The notes under the pieces are model-generated. The model saw nothing but the letters and a program-made list of their open reading frames with translations. It searched no databases and was not told where the DNA came from. DNA of 61,843 bases from assembly GCF_002847505.1 (NCBI RefSeq), contig NZ_MXAV01000004.1, positions 225,001-286,843 of the forward strand. Direction: 5' to 3'. The position numbers and the translations under genes are program-made. This stretch comes from Acidithiobacillus marinus (GTDB taxonomy: Bacteria > Pseudomonadota > Gammaproteobacteria > Acidithiobacillales > Acidithiobacillaceae). Every line of letters starts with the position of its first letter. The stretch's first letter is position 1. Below, piece by piece: positions 10,341 through 17,968 of the stretch.

Positions 10341-11117
10341 ATGGCGAGGCGAGGACGGCGGAGTCGACCCCAGGAACTGCGCGCGGCAGTCTGGTGGGAC
10401 AGCGGCGCGGGGCAACTGCTGTTGGACCGTGCCCGGGATATTCTGCCGCGCTGGATTGATCGTCTGCTGCCGGAAAGCATTTTGCAGCTGGGGCAGCCGG
10501 TGTTCTGGGGAATGCCTCCCGGCACCGGGCGCACCTGGGTGTTACTGAATGATGGCTTTGCTTTCCCCACAGAAGCTTATTTACAGGCCTACGGTGCTTG
10601 TCAGGAGATGCCATTTGCGGCTATGCGCTTTGATCTGGTCATTGTGCCTTTTTGCCTGACGCGTATGGGTGATCCCGAAGCTGTGCTGGAAGAATGCTGG
10701 CGGGTGCTGCGGCCCGAGGGGCATGTGTTGATCATGGATTTCAATCCTGGCGGTAGTCTGAGTTTCATGCGGCGCTGGCGTTTGTGGCGGCGCGACCGCG
10801 CCTGGCCCTGGCGCCGCCCCTTTCTGCCCCTCGGCAAGTTGCGCCACCTTCTCGAAACCCAGGATTTTATTTTGCGGGAGGGTCGTTATTTCCAATACAC
10901 CCTGCCCGGTCTGGGAAAAAATGCCCAGTGGATGGAGTTGATGGGTGATCGCTGGTGGCCAGCAGGTGCCAATGCTTATTTGTTACTGGCGCAGCGCCGC
11001 GACCCGGAGCGGCCACTGGTTGGTGCACTGACCTCGGTGAAAATGCGTCGGGAGCGGCGCAAGCTGCGCTCTGAAGCGCCGGCAGCGTATGATCCTCAGG
11101 ATGCCAGGCAGCCATAA
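10341..11117 (+). CDS. Putative class I SAM-dependent methyltransferase (YafS-like)
   Basis: A 258-aa protein whose middle region has the methyltransferase pattern RFDLVIVPFCLTRMGDPEAVLEECWRVLRPEGHVLIMDFNP (motifs II-III of UbiE-like enzymes). The order gloB / this gene / rnhA / dnaQ matches E. coli gloB-yafS-rnhA-dnaQ, which supports orthology with YafS. The usual glycine-rich SAM loop (E/DxGxGxG) is not clear: the corresponding strand reads ILQLGQPVFWGMP. The N- and C-termini are Arg-rich. Substrate is unknown. It ends 12 bp before rnhA, suggesting one transcript. Confidence 0.75.
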   Translation: MARRGRRSRPQELRAAVWWDSGAGQLLLDRARDILPRWIDRLLPESILQLGQPVFWGMPPGTGRTWVLLNDGFAFPTEAYLQAYGACQEMPFAAMRFDLVIVPFCLTRMGDPEAVLEECWRVLRPEGHVLIMDFNPGGSLSFMRRWRLWRRDRAWPWRRPFLPLGKLRHLLETQDFILREGRYFQYTLPGLGKNAQWMELMGDRWWPAGANAYLLLAQRRDPERPLVGALTSVKMRRERRKLRSEAPAAYDPQDARQP

Positions 11118-11129
11118 CAGGGATTCATC

Positions 11130-11615
11130 ATGTCTGAAAAAGTTGTGGAATTGTTTACCGATGGCGGCTGTCGGGGAAATCCGGGCATCGGTGCCTGGGG
11201 AGCCTGGTTGCGCCGGGAAAATCAGGAAAAGGTCCTCTGGGGATTTGAGCCGGAAAGTACCAATAATCGTATGGAATTGACGGCGGCCCTGCGCGGTCTT
11301 GAAGCCCTTAAGCGCCCGACCCGGGTGCAGGTTGTCAGCGATTCACGCTACTTGCGCGACGGCATGACCCAATGGTTGGCCGGTTGGCAAAAGCGGGGCT
11401 GGCGCACAGCGGGCGGTGCTCCGGTAAAAAACCAGGATATCTGGGAGCGTCTGGTGCAGGTGGCCGCACCCCATCAGATCGAATGGGTCTGGGTACGTGG
11501 TCATTCAGGGCATGCCGAAAATGAGCAAGTCGATGCCTTGCTCAATCGGGTCATGGATCAGTTCGGAGCAGGCAAGCAGCGTCAGGAGGGGGAAGGATGG
11601 CTTTACGACAAATAG
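11130..11615 (+). CDS. rnhA: Ribonuclease HI
   Basis: Cleaves the RNA strand of RNA-DNA hybrids. The catalytic carboxylates are visible as Asp11 (FTDGGCRGNPG), Glu49 (NNRMELTAAL), Asp71 (VVSDSRYL) and Asp135 after the GHSGHAENEQVD motif. At 161 aa it is standard RNase HI length with the basic-protrusion region (GWQKRGWRTAGGAPVKNQDIW). Its 3' end overlaps dnaQ by 19 bp, consistent with coupling of these two replication genes. Confidence 0.97.
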   Translation: MSEKVVELFTDGGCRGNPGIGAWGAWLRRENQEKVLWGFEPESTNNRMELTAALRGLEALKRPTRVQVVSDSRYLRDGMTQWLAGWQKRGWRTAGGAPVKNQDIWERLVQVAAPHQIEWVWVRGHSGHAENEQVDALLNRVMDQFGAGKQRQEGEGWLYDK

Positions 11616-12331
11616 TGCTGGACACCGAAACCACCGGAATTGACTGGAAACAGGGGCATCGGGTGATTGAAATCGGCGCCGTGGAGTTGATCGACCGGCG
11701 CCTGACCGGAAACAATTACCAGCAGTATCTCAACCCCCAGCGCAGTAGTGATCCCGAGGCGCTGCGCGTGCATGGACTCAGCGATGATTTTCTGGAGGAT
11801 AAGCCCCTGTTTGCTGAAGTGGCTGATGCTTTTCTGGAATATCTGGGAGAGGCGGAATTGATCATTCACAATGCCCCCTTTGATCTGGGCTTTCTCAATC
11901 ATGAGCTGGCGCTCGTGAAAAAAGCCCCCCTCAGTCACAAGGTGATGGATACCTTGCTGGATGCCCGACGTCGTCATCCCGGACAGAAAAATGATCTGAA
12001 CAGTCTGTGTCGTCGCTATAACGTCGATAACAGCCACCGTGAACTGCATGGCGCCTTGCTGGATTGCGAAATTCTTGCCCTGGTGTATCTCGGCATGACC
12101 GGAGGGCAGGTGGATATGATGGGTCTCTTGAGTGGCAGTGATGCCCAGTCTGGAACGGAAGCCAATGCGATGACGTCGGCACCTCTTCCCGATGCGGCAG
12201 GGAGTCATGTTGCTGGTATGGTGGCGGTGCGGCGGGGACTGAGGGTGATCATGGCCAGTGCCGAAGAATCCACACTGCACACACAATATTTGCAGCGTCT
12301 GGGTGAAAAAGCCCTATGGCATGAGGATTAA
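11597..12331 (+). CDS. dnaQ: DNA polymerase III epsilon subunit (3'-5' proofreading exonuclease)
   Basis: A 244-aa DEDDh exonuclease. ExoI is VLDTETTGID (Asp9, Glu11), ExoII is IIHNAPFDLGFLNHEL, and ExoIII is SHRELHGALLDCEILALVYLGMTGGQ with the catalytic His. The C-terminal tail after about residue 185 is the expected polymerase-alpha-binding region. The ATG lies inside rnhA. It proofreads within the Pol III core with alpha and theta. It is the last native gene before the inserted element at 12399. Confidence 0.96.
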   Translation: MALRQIVLDTETTGIDWKQGHRVIEIGAVELIDRRLTGNNYQQYLNPQRSSDPEALRVHGLSDDFLEDKPLFAEVADAFLEYLGEAELIIHNAPFDLGFLNHELALVKKAPLSHKVMDTLLDARRRHPGQKNDLNSLCRRYNVDNSHRELHGALLDCEILALVYLGMTGGQVDMMGLLSGSDAQSGTEANAMTSAPLPDAAGSHVAGMVAVRRGLRVIMASAEESTLHTQYLQRLGEKALWHED

Positions 12332-12393
12332 AAATAAGCCGTGAGCGGACTTTTTGATCAGGCCCGCTGCTGCTTGCTCGGATCAGGCTGGAT

Positions 12394-12398
12394 GCTCG
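12394..12398 (+). repeat. Left target-site duplication GCTCG
   Basis: GCTCG directly precedes the TG end of the element and is repeated directly after its CA end at 14232-14236. Removing the element plus one copy joins the dnaQ downstream region to the gloA 3' end. Confidence 0.8.
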
Positions 12399-12424
12399 TG
12401 TTAACGGACAAAATAGTATCATCC
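12399..12424 (+). repeat. Left terminal inverted repeat
   Basis: 26 bp, beginning TGTTAACGGACAAAAT and ending ATCATCC. It matches the complement of 14206-14231 except at positions 16 and 20. Confidence 0.8.
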
Positions 12425-12754
12425 GGGCTTCTCGCGGAGTCCCCAGGATTTCTGCTACGCGACGTGCTCCTTATCCCCATTGGCAGGTAAGCTGCAACTT
12501 CAGTCATTCGTTATTGGGCGTGTCACGGTTGGCATATATCAAGGTCGCCTACACCATCATGAATCATTGTGACGGCGTGCTCCGCTGGTTCGAAAGCCAG
12601 ATCACCAATGGGATTATTAAAGCTTCAATAGCCTCATCCAATCCGCCAAGGTCAAAGCTTGGGGCTATCGCACGCAGAAGAATGTTATTAACATGGCAAT
12701 CTGATTCTGGGTAAGCTGGATCTCAGGCTACCCACTTGAAACAGCGAGGAACAA
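12425..12754 (+). pseudogene. ISL3-family transposase relic (C-terminal fragment, frameshifted)
   Basis: From 12514 the frame reads RLAYIKVAYTIMNHCDGVLRWF, then ESQITNGII, a typical ISL3 transposase C-terminal segment. The reading then needs a shift to continue FNSLIQSAKVKAWGYRTQKN and a second shift to give NLILGKLDLRLPT before TGA at 12737-12739, the usual family C-terminus. At least two frameshifts and loss of about the first 85% of the protein make it a pseudogene. GGGCTTCTCGCGGAG at 12425 and GAAACAGCGAGGAAC at 12738-12752 are loosely inverted and may be remnants of the ISL3 ends. Confidence 0.7.
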
Positions 12755-12965
12755 AAAATTTGATGTTTATATTTTAGTCCATAGAGTTACGAAGCGTTAT
12801 AGCACTCCATAGGTGGCAAATGTTTGGTGCTGAGGCATGGTCAATGGCTGACGCTGATTTACATCCATAACGAACGAACGATATTGGGTTGCCGGAAGAC
12901 TGAGGAGACGATGAACCTGATGAGGGAAGCGAAGTTCACACACAATCTTGAGAAAAGGCATATTG
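12740..12965. other. Non-coding stretch inside the element upstream of the membrane-protein gene
   Basis: Base composition drops here, starting with an A/T-rich run (AAAAAATTTGATGTTTATATTTTAG). No convincing coding frame, RNA gene or terminator is visible. It should hold the promoter for the gene at 12966, but I cannot single out a -35/-10 pair with confidence. Confidence 0.5.
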
Positions 12966-13904
12966 ATGCGTGGAATTAGGAAGTTGTATGGAATAACGCG
13001 CCTCAACTCGATCGGCGTGATTTATCGAGAAACGAGGAAGTTCATCGCCAATAAGGATAATAGTTTTGTTTTTTCAATGATTGCAATTATTTTATCTGTA
13101 GTCAGCATTGTGTATTCCATTTACCAAGGAAATGTAGATATTAGTCATGAAAGATATGAACTTTGGACGCATGTTAATAGCTCGTTGGAGCGACAGGAGG
13201 ATTTAGATCTAGAAATTTACCCGTTGCTCTTTAACCGAATCGTGCAATCAAAGGCAGTGTTACTTGGAATCCATGGAGATGAACTTAAGTGTTCCTATCT
13301 TGTAAATCTTAGAAGGAATAATTTGAGTCTCAAAAGGATGCTATACTACAACGTAAAGAATGCGTCCTTGGTAAGGCTTGAGAATAGCGAGCAATATGGA
13401 TTGCAGGATGTTATATTAGAAAATGGAAGTCTAGCGGATGCCCTATCTGTTAATGGATGGATTCGCTTTCTTAAAGCTGATAACTATTCTAACAAATGGT
13501 GGACTTCTCTAAGCTGGGACACGATGCAACTCGGATTCTTCCCAAGACAATGGGCCTATAAATGCACTGGCACTCGCCCTGGCAAGAAAAAGGTCGTTAA
13601 AATAAAAATTTCATCCCAATCTCTCCGAAAATTTAAGGCAGACCTACAAGCGGCAATTCTTGATGACACATATATTCAAGATCGCTTGACTCCGAATGTA
13701 GCTGCTTTAAAGAATCTTGAGGCAGAAAATATGCCAAGCCCACATGAAGAGTATGGAAGTTTAGGCTCCGTCTTTGGCCCTTTAAATAAAGGCAATGCTA
13801 AAAATGATAGCCCTCTAAAAATAATGAATTATGCAACCAGCGTTCTGAATGATATTCTAGCGAGCGTATATGCGAAAGAGGCAGTTGCCACAGGGCAACG
13901 ATAA
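12966..13904 (+). CDS. Unknown protein with one N-terminal transmembrane segment (element cargo)
   Basis: I do not recognise this 312-aa protein. A basic N-terminus (about 1-30) is followed by one hydrophobic helix at about 34-54 (FVFSMIAIILSVVSIVYSIY) and a roughly 255-residue mostly soluble region, with a Lys-rich patch near 215-230. The pattern suggests a membrane-anchored protein with a large domain on one side. I chose ATG 12966, with GAAAAGG 8 bp before it; TTG 12948 would add six residues. Codons are A/T-rich (AAT, ATA, TTA), unlike the flanking genes, indicating separate ancestry. It is the only intact gene between the element's terminal repeats. A defence, immunity or surface role is possible but unsupported. 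Confidence 0.75.
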   Translation: MRGIRKLYGITRLNSIGVIYRETRKFIANKDNSFVFSMIAIILSVVSIVYSIYQGNVDISHERYELWTHVNSSLERQEDLDLEIYPLLFNRIVQSKAVLLGIHGDELKCSYLVNLRRNNLSLKRMLYYNVKNASLVRLENSEQYGLQDVILENGSLADALSVNGWIRFLKADNYSNKWWTSLSWDTMQLGFFPRQWAYKCTGTRPGKKKVVKIKISSQSLRKFKADLQAAILDDTYIQDRLTPNVAALKNLEAENMPSPHEEYGSLGSVFGPLNKGNAKNDSPLKIMNYATSVLNDILASVYAKEAVATGQR

Positions 13905-14185
13905 GGTGCCCTTCCGTGGTGACCTTGCGCCTCCACCACTTACGAGATTCACAGTGATAGTACCACAGCCCCGTTAGAACAGCGCGGAATTCACGGTCCC
14001 AGTTTAGAATGACCGCTACCAGTCTTTACCCGTCATTGGTGGTTTCGGAACGTGCCTAGCGAAAATGACGAATCATCATCATTTAGGAATGCTCCACCAA
14101 GGTCAGATGCACCGGCACAAGCTTTGCCGCTGAAACAGGGCCGCCGACCATTGCCAGACCAACTTACTTCAGAGCCGAAAACTCA
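13905..14185. other. Non-coding right arm of the element
   Basis: Base composition returns toward that of the chromosome. A weak open frame at 14052-14261 runs through the right terminal repeat into gloA and is probably not a gene. No RNA or transposase remnant was recognised. Confidence 0.5.
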
Positions 14186-14203
14186 GGATGAAACTATTTT
14201 GTC
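14186..14203 (-). repeat. Subterminal repeat near the right end
   Basis: Read on the minus strand it is GACAAAATAGTTTCATCC, a 17/18 match to positions 9-26 of the left end. It is a tandem copy of the right terminal repeat, offset by 20 bp. Such repeats commonly serve as extra transposase sites in IS21-type ends. Confidence 0.7.
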
Positions 14204-14205
14204 GA

Positions 14206-14231
14206 GGATGAGACTTTTTTGTCCGTTAACA
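14206..14231 (-). repeat. Right terminal inverted repeat
   Basis: 26 bp; on the minus strand it begins TGTTAACGGACAAAAAAG and ends CTCATCC. It matches the left end at 24 of 26 positions. Confidence 0.8.
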
Positions 14232-14236
14232 GCTCG
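14232..14236 (+). repeat. Right target-site duplication GCTCG
   Basis: Direct repeat of 12394-12398, touching the CA end of the element and lying only 5 bp beyond the gloA stop codon. Confidence 0.8.
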
Positions 14237-14241
14237 GCAAG

Positions 14242-14628
14242 CTAGCTTTTATGCTCAATGAGTTCGATGCGATAGCCATCAGGATCTTCGACAAAGGCGA
14301 TGATGGTGCTGCCATGCTTCATGGGCCCGGCTTCACGCACTACCTTGCCCCCTCTGGCGCGGATGGCATCACAGGCGGAAGCCGCATTGTCCACTTCCAG
14401 GGCAATATGCCCGAAGCCTGTGCCGAGATCATAGTGATCTACGCCCCAGTTATAGGTGAGTTCGATGACGGCCCCGGCGTTCTCCTCTTGGTAGCCCACA
14501 AAGGCGAGAGTGAATTTACCCTCAGAGTAATCCTTGCGGCGCAACAGGCGCATACCCAACACTTCGGTGTAAAACTGGATGGCGCGATCCATATCGCCCA
14601 CCCGCAGCATGGTGTGTAAAAGACGCAT
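14242..14628 (-). CDS. gloA: Lactoylglutathione lyase (glyoxalase I)
   Basis: Converts the methylglyoxal-glutathione hemithioacetal to S-lactoylglutathione, the substrate of GloB at 9489-10238. It is a 128-aa VOC-fold protein of normal bacterial length. Metal ligands fit His5 (LLHTMLRV), the Glu in VIELTYNWG, the His in GFGHIALEV and the Glu in YRIELIEHK. It starts 38 bp after argG and may be the last gene of the lysC-argDFG transcript. The foreign element lies immediately past its stop. Confidence 0.95.
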   Translation of the reverse strand: MRLLHTMLRVGDMDRAIQFYTEVLGMRLLRRKDYSEGKFTLAFVGYQEENAGAVIELTYNWGVDHYDLGTGFGHIALEVDNAASACDAIRARGGKVVREAGPMKHGSTIIAFVEDPDGYRIELIEHKS

Positions 14629-14666
14629 ACTTTTCTCCTTGCACAGAGTTCTGTGCGCGTTGAAAG

Positions 14667-15866
14667 TTATCCCTGCAGGCGTTTTTCGATACGCAGACGC
14701 AGGGCGTTAAGTTTAATGAATCCTTCCGCATCCTTCTGGTTATAGGCTCCGGCATCATCTTCAAAGGTGGCAATGCGCGGATCAAAAAGGCTTTCCTGGG
14801 ACTGGCGGCCCACTACGGTGCAGCTGCCCTTATAGAGCTTGACGCGCACCACACCATTGACGAGGCGCTGGGTCTGGTCAATCAGGGTTTGCAAAGCGCG
14901 ACGTTCCGGACTCCACCAGAAACCATTATAGACAATGCTGGCGTAGCGGGGCATGAGCTCATCCTTGAGATGGGCGACTTCCCGATCCAGGGTGATGGAT
15001 TCTATGGCGCGGTGAGCCTTGAGCAGGATGGTACCCCCCGGCGTTTCATAACAACCCCGGGATTTCATGCCGACATAACGGTTTTCGACAATATCCAGAC
15101 GGCCGATGCCATGCTCACCCCCCACCGTATTGAGATGGGCCAGCAATTGCGCGGGATTGAGGGCCTCTCCATCCACCGCGATGGGGTCTCCATGGGCATA
15201 GGTGATTTCCAGATATCGGGCTTGGTCAGGCGCCTTTTCTGGAGAAGTGGTCCAGCGCCACATGCTCTCTTCGGCTTCTGTCCAGGGGTCTTCGAGAATG
15301 CCGCCTTCATAGGAAATATGCAGCAGATTGGCATCCATGGAATAGGGGGATTTTTTGCCGTGTCTTTCCACCGCAATACCATGCTTTTCCGCATAATTCA
15401 GGAGTTTTTCCCGGGAGTTGAGATCCCATTCCCGCCAGGGAGCAATGACCTGAATAGCCGGATTCAGTGCATAGGCACCCAGCTCAAAGCGGACCTGGTC
15501 ATTACCCTTGCCGGTGGCACCGTGAGCTACGGCATCGGCACCCACCTCGGCGGCAATCTCCACCATGCGTTTGGCGATGAGGGGCCGGGCGATGGAGGTT
15601 CCCAGGAGATATTCTCCTTCATAAATGGTGTTGGCGCGAAACATGGGATAAACATAATCGCGGACAAACTCCTGACGCAGGTCATCAATGAAAATTTCCT
15701 TGGCGCCCAGCTTCTCTGCCTTAACGCGAGCAGGTTCGAGTTCTTCACCCTGGCCGATATCGGCCGTGAAGGTGACAACATCGCACTGGTATTGATCCTG
15801 CAGCCACTTGAGGATTACGGAAGTGTCCAGACCACCCGAATAGGCGAGAACGACTTTTTTGACCAT
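14667..15866 (-). CDS. argG: Argininosuccinate synthase
   Basis: Joins citrulline and aspartate with ATP in arginine synthesis. The 399-aa protein has the N-type ATP pyrophosphatase loop [11 protein letters not shown] at residues 8-18, followed by [10 protein letters not shown] and [10 protein letters not shown]. It is the short bacterial form. It begins immediately after argF (1 bp apart), so the two enzymes catalysing consecutive steps are likely translated together. Confidence 0.97.
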   Translation of the reverse strand: MVKKVVLAYSGGLDTSVILKWLQDQYQCDVVTFTADIGQGEELEPARVKAEKLGAKEIFIDDLRQEFVRDYVYPMFRANTIYEGEYLLGTSIARPLIAKRMVEIAAEVGADAVAHGATGKGNDQVRFELGAYALNPAIQVIAPWREWDLNSREKLLNYAEKHGIAVERHGKKSPYSMDANLLHISYEGGILEDPWTEAEESMWRWTTSPEKAPDQARYLEITYAHGDPIAVDGEALNPAQLLAHLNTVGGEHGIGRLDIVENRYVGMKSRGCYETPGGTILLKAHRAIESITLDREVAHLKDELMPRYASIVYNGFWWSPERRALQTLIDQTQRLVNGVVRVKLYKGSCTVVGRQSQESLFDPRIATFEDDAGAYNQKDAEGFIKLNALRLRIEKRLQG

Positions 15867-16805
15867 TTACAGAGCTCCTTGCAAAGCGGCCACCGGGCCG
15901 ATGCCAAATAAAAATTCCATGAGAGCTTTCTGGGCATGCAGACGGTTTTCCGCTTCTTCCCAGACGACAGAAAGGGGACCATCAATGACGTCAGCACTGA
16001 CTTCCTCGCCGCGATGCGCGGGCAGGCAGTGCATGAACAGGGCACCGGGTGCCGCCGCTGCCATGAGCGTGTGGTTCACCTGAAAGTCCTGAAGAATGGT
16101 ACGGCGTTGTTCGGCTTCCTGCTCTTGTCCCATGCTGGTCCAGACATCGGTCACAATCAGGTCAGCACCTTCCACTGCTGCAAAGGGTTCGTGGAGGACG
16201 GTGACATATTCTCCTCCCGTAGCCAACATTTCGGCGCTGGGCGAATATTTGGCAGGGCTGCCGATGCGCAGGCTGAAATTGAAAATGCGTGCCGCTTCCA
16301 TCCAGGAATGGGCCATATTGTTGGCGCCATCACCAATGTAGGCGACTTTGCGACCTTCCAGGCTGCCCCAGTGTTCAGTGGCGGTCATGAGATCGGCCAG
16401 AAGCTGGCAGGGGTGATGATCATCGGAAAGGCCATTGATGACAGGTACCCGGGAGGCGGCGGCAAAATGCTTCAGGGTGTCATGGCTGAAGGTGCGGATC
16501 ATCACCATATCAACCATGCGCGAAATGACCCGGGCGGTATCTTCGATGCTTTCCCCACGCCCCAGCTGGGTATCGCGGGGTGACAGAAAAAGGGCATGTC
16601 CACCCAGTTGCGCCATACCCGTTTCAAAGGAAACCCGGGTGCGGGTGGAAGATTTCTCAAAAATCATGGCCAGCGTTTTGCCGCTGCAGGGCATGTAGGT
16701 TTGGCCCTGTTGGCGCAGTTGCTTCAGAGTGATGGCACGGTTCAGAAGGGCCTTCAATTCGTCGGGACTGAGGTCGGCAAGGCTGAGAAAATGGCGCAGT
16801 TTCAT
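15867..16805 (-). CDS. argF: Ornithine carbamoyltransferase
   Basis: Makes citrulline from ornithine and carbamoyl phosphate. It is 312 aa with the carbamoyl-phosphate motif [10 protein letters not shown], the HPCQLLADL region and the ornithine-specific [11 protein letters not shown] near the C-terminus. The ATG at 16805 overlaps the argD stop in an ATGA arrangement. Cytoplasmic trimer by family. It sits between argD and argG in pathway order. Confidence 0.97.
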   Translation of the reverse strand: MKLRHFLSLADLSPDELKALLNRAITLKQLRQQGQTYMPCSGKTLAMIFEKSSTRTRVSFETGMAQLGGHALFLSPRDTQLGRGESIEDTARVISRMVDMVMIRTFSHDTLKHFAAASRVPVINGLSDDHHPCQLLADLMTATEHWGSLEGRKVAYIGDGANNMAHSWMEAARIFNFSLRIGSPAKYSPSAEMLATGGEYVTVLHEPFAAVEGADLIVTDVWTSMGQEQEAEQRRTILQDFQVNHTLMAAAAPGALFMHCLPAHRGEEVSADVIDGPLSVVWEEAENRLHAQKALMEFLFGIGPVAALQGAL

Positions 16806-17968
16806 GAGCTGGGTTCCAGTAGACGGACAATGCCGGAAACCAGCAAATCTATTTCCGGTTCTGAGATGATGAGTGGGGGCAAGAGGCGAATGACTTTATC
16901 CGCAGTGACATTAATCAGCAATCCGGCTGCCAGCGCGCGTTCCACCAGATGTTCGGGTTTTTGATGGAGTTCAATGCCGACCATCAGACCCATGCCCCGG
17001 ATATCCTGCACATCAGGGTGCTGTTCCAATGCATGGCGCAGCTTTTCCTGCAACAGTGCTCCCATTTTTTCTGCCTGGGCAGGGATCTGGGCACTTTCCA
17101 TGGTGTCCAGAACGGCCTGGGCTGCCGCACAGACCAGGGGGCCGCCGCCAAAGGTGGTGCCGTGTTTACCGGGCCCAAACAGGTCTGCGGCGCTTTTGCG
17201 CGCCAGCAGGGCGCCAATGGGTACGCCGTTGCCCAGACCCTTGGCGAGGCTGAGCACATCTGGAACAACTCCGGCAAGCTGTTGATAGGCAAAAAAGCTC
17301 CCGGTGCGACCAATGCCCGTCTGCACTTCATCCAGCATGAGCAAGAGACCATGGGTATCACACAGAGCGCGCAGCTCTGCCAAAAATCCCTGGGGTGCCG
17401 GACGTACCCCGCCTTCACCTTGTATCGGTTCCACCAGGATGGCGACAATGCTGGGATTGGCAGCCAGCAGTCCCCGCACAGTAGCCAAATCACCATAGGG
17501 CGCACGCACAAAGCCCGGTACCAGCGGTGCAAAACCTTCCTGAATACGATAGTTGCCCGTCGCTGTCAATGTCGCCAGGGTGCGGCCATGAAAAGCCTGG
17601 GTAAATACCAGAATTTGCGGTTCGGCAATACCTTTCTGATGGCCGTGGAGCCGGGCCATTTTGATCGCGGCTTCGTTGGCTTCGGCTCCGCTGTTGCAGA
17701 AAAACGCCGCATCCAGACCACTGAGTCGACAGAGACTGTCGGCCAGTTTTTCCTGCAAGGGAATCTGGTACAGATTGGAGGTGTGCAGCAATGTGCTGGC
17801 CTGGGACTGTAACGCCGCCGTGACGGCCGGATGGCAGTGGCCGAGGCCCACTACGGCTATGCCCGCCAGAGCATCCAGATAACGGTGTCCTTCAGTATCG
17901 TAAAGCCACACTCCCTCGCCCCGGCTGAAAGCCACGGGCAGGCGGGCATAGTTGTGCATGAGTGTCAT
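16802..17968 (-). CDS. argD: Acetylornithine aminotransferase
   Basis: A class III PLP aminotransferase of 388 aa acting on N-acetylornithine; the family often also serves lysine synthesis as succinyl-DAP aminotransferase. The PLP-Lys lies in [17 protein letters not shown], with [21 protein letters not shown] before it and the [15 protein letters not shown] loop after. Its ATG overlaps the lysC stop. Adjacency to lysC makes the dual arginine/lysine role plausible here, but that is inference. Confidence 0.95.
   Translation of the reverse strand: MTLMHNYARLPVAFSRGEGVWLYDTEGHRYLDALAGIAVVGLGHCHPAVTAALQSQASTLLHTSNLYQIPLQEKLADSLCRLSGLDAAFFCNSGAEANEAAIKMARLHGHQKGIAEPQILVFTQAFHGRTLATLTATGNYRIQEGFAPLVPGFVRAPYGDLATVRGLLAANPSIVAILVEPIQGEGGVRPAPQGFLAELRALCDTHGLLLMLDEVQTGIGRTGSFFAYQQLAGVVPDVLSLAKGLGNGVPIGALLARKSAADLFGPGKHGTTFGGGPLVCAAAQAVLDTMESAQIPAQAEKMGALLQEKLRHALEQHPDVQDIRGMGLMVGIELHQKPEHLVERALAAGLLINVTADKVIRLLPPLIISEPEIDLLVSGIVRLLEPSS

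Larger units (their letters stand above)
12399..14231. mobile_element. 1833-bp TIR-bounded insertion without an intact transposase (IS21-like ends)
   Basis: The two ends are inverted copies over 26 bp with 24 matches. Both start TGTTAACGGACAAAA and end TCATCC. They begin TG and end CA, and are flanked by the direct repeat GCTCG. The right end has a second, subterminal copy (14186-14203) matching the left end at 17 of 18 positions. TG...CA ends, subterminal repeats and a short target duplication are known for the IS21 family; IS3 or IS481 ends are alternatives. Inside are a broken ISL3-type transposase (12514-12739) and a low-GC gene for a membrane protein (12966-13904). No complete transposase is present, so the element looks non-autonomous or decayed. 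Confidence 0.75.

Noticed and set aside
12912-12938. ATGAGGGAAGCG resembles the start of aadA aminoglycoside adenylyltransferase genes.
   Set aside because: Only about 12 bases match; the frame then diverges at once and no adenylyltransferase sequence follows, so chance is the simplest explanation.
14052-14261. Small plus-strand ORF crossing the right end of the element into gloA.
   Set aside because: It spans the terminal repeat and the antisense of gloA, has no family features and a weak start, so it is probably fortuitous.
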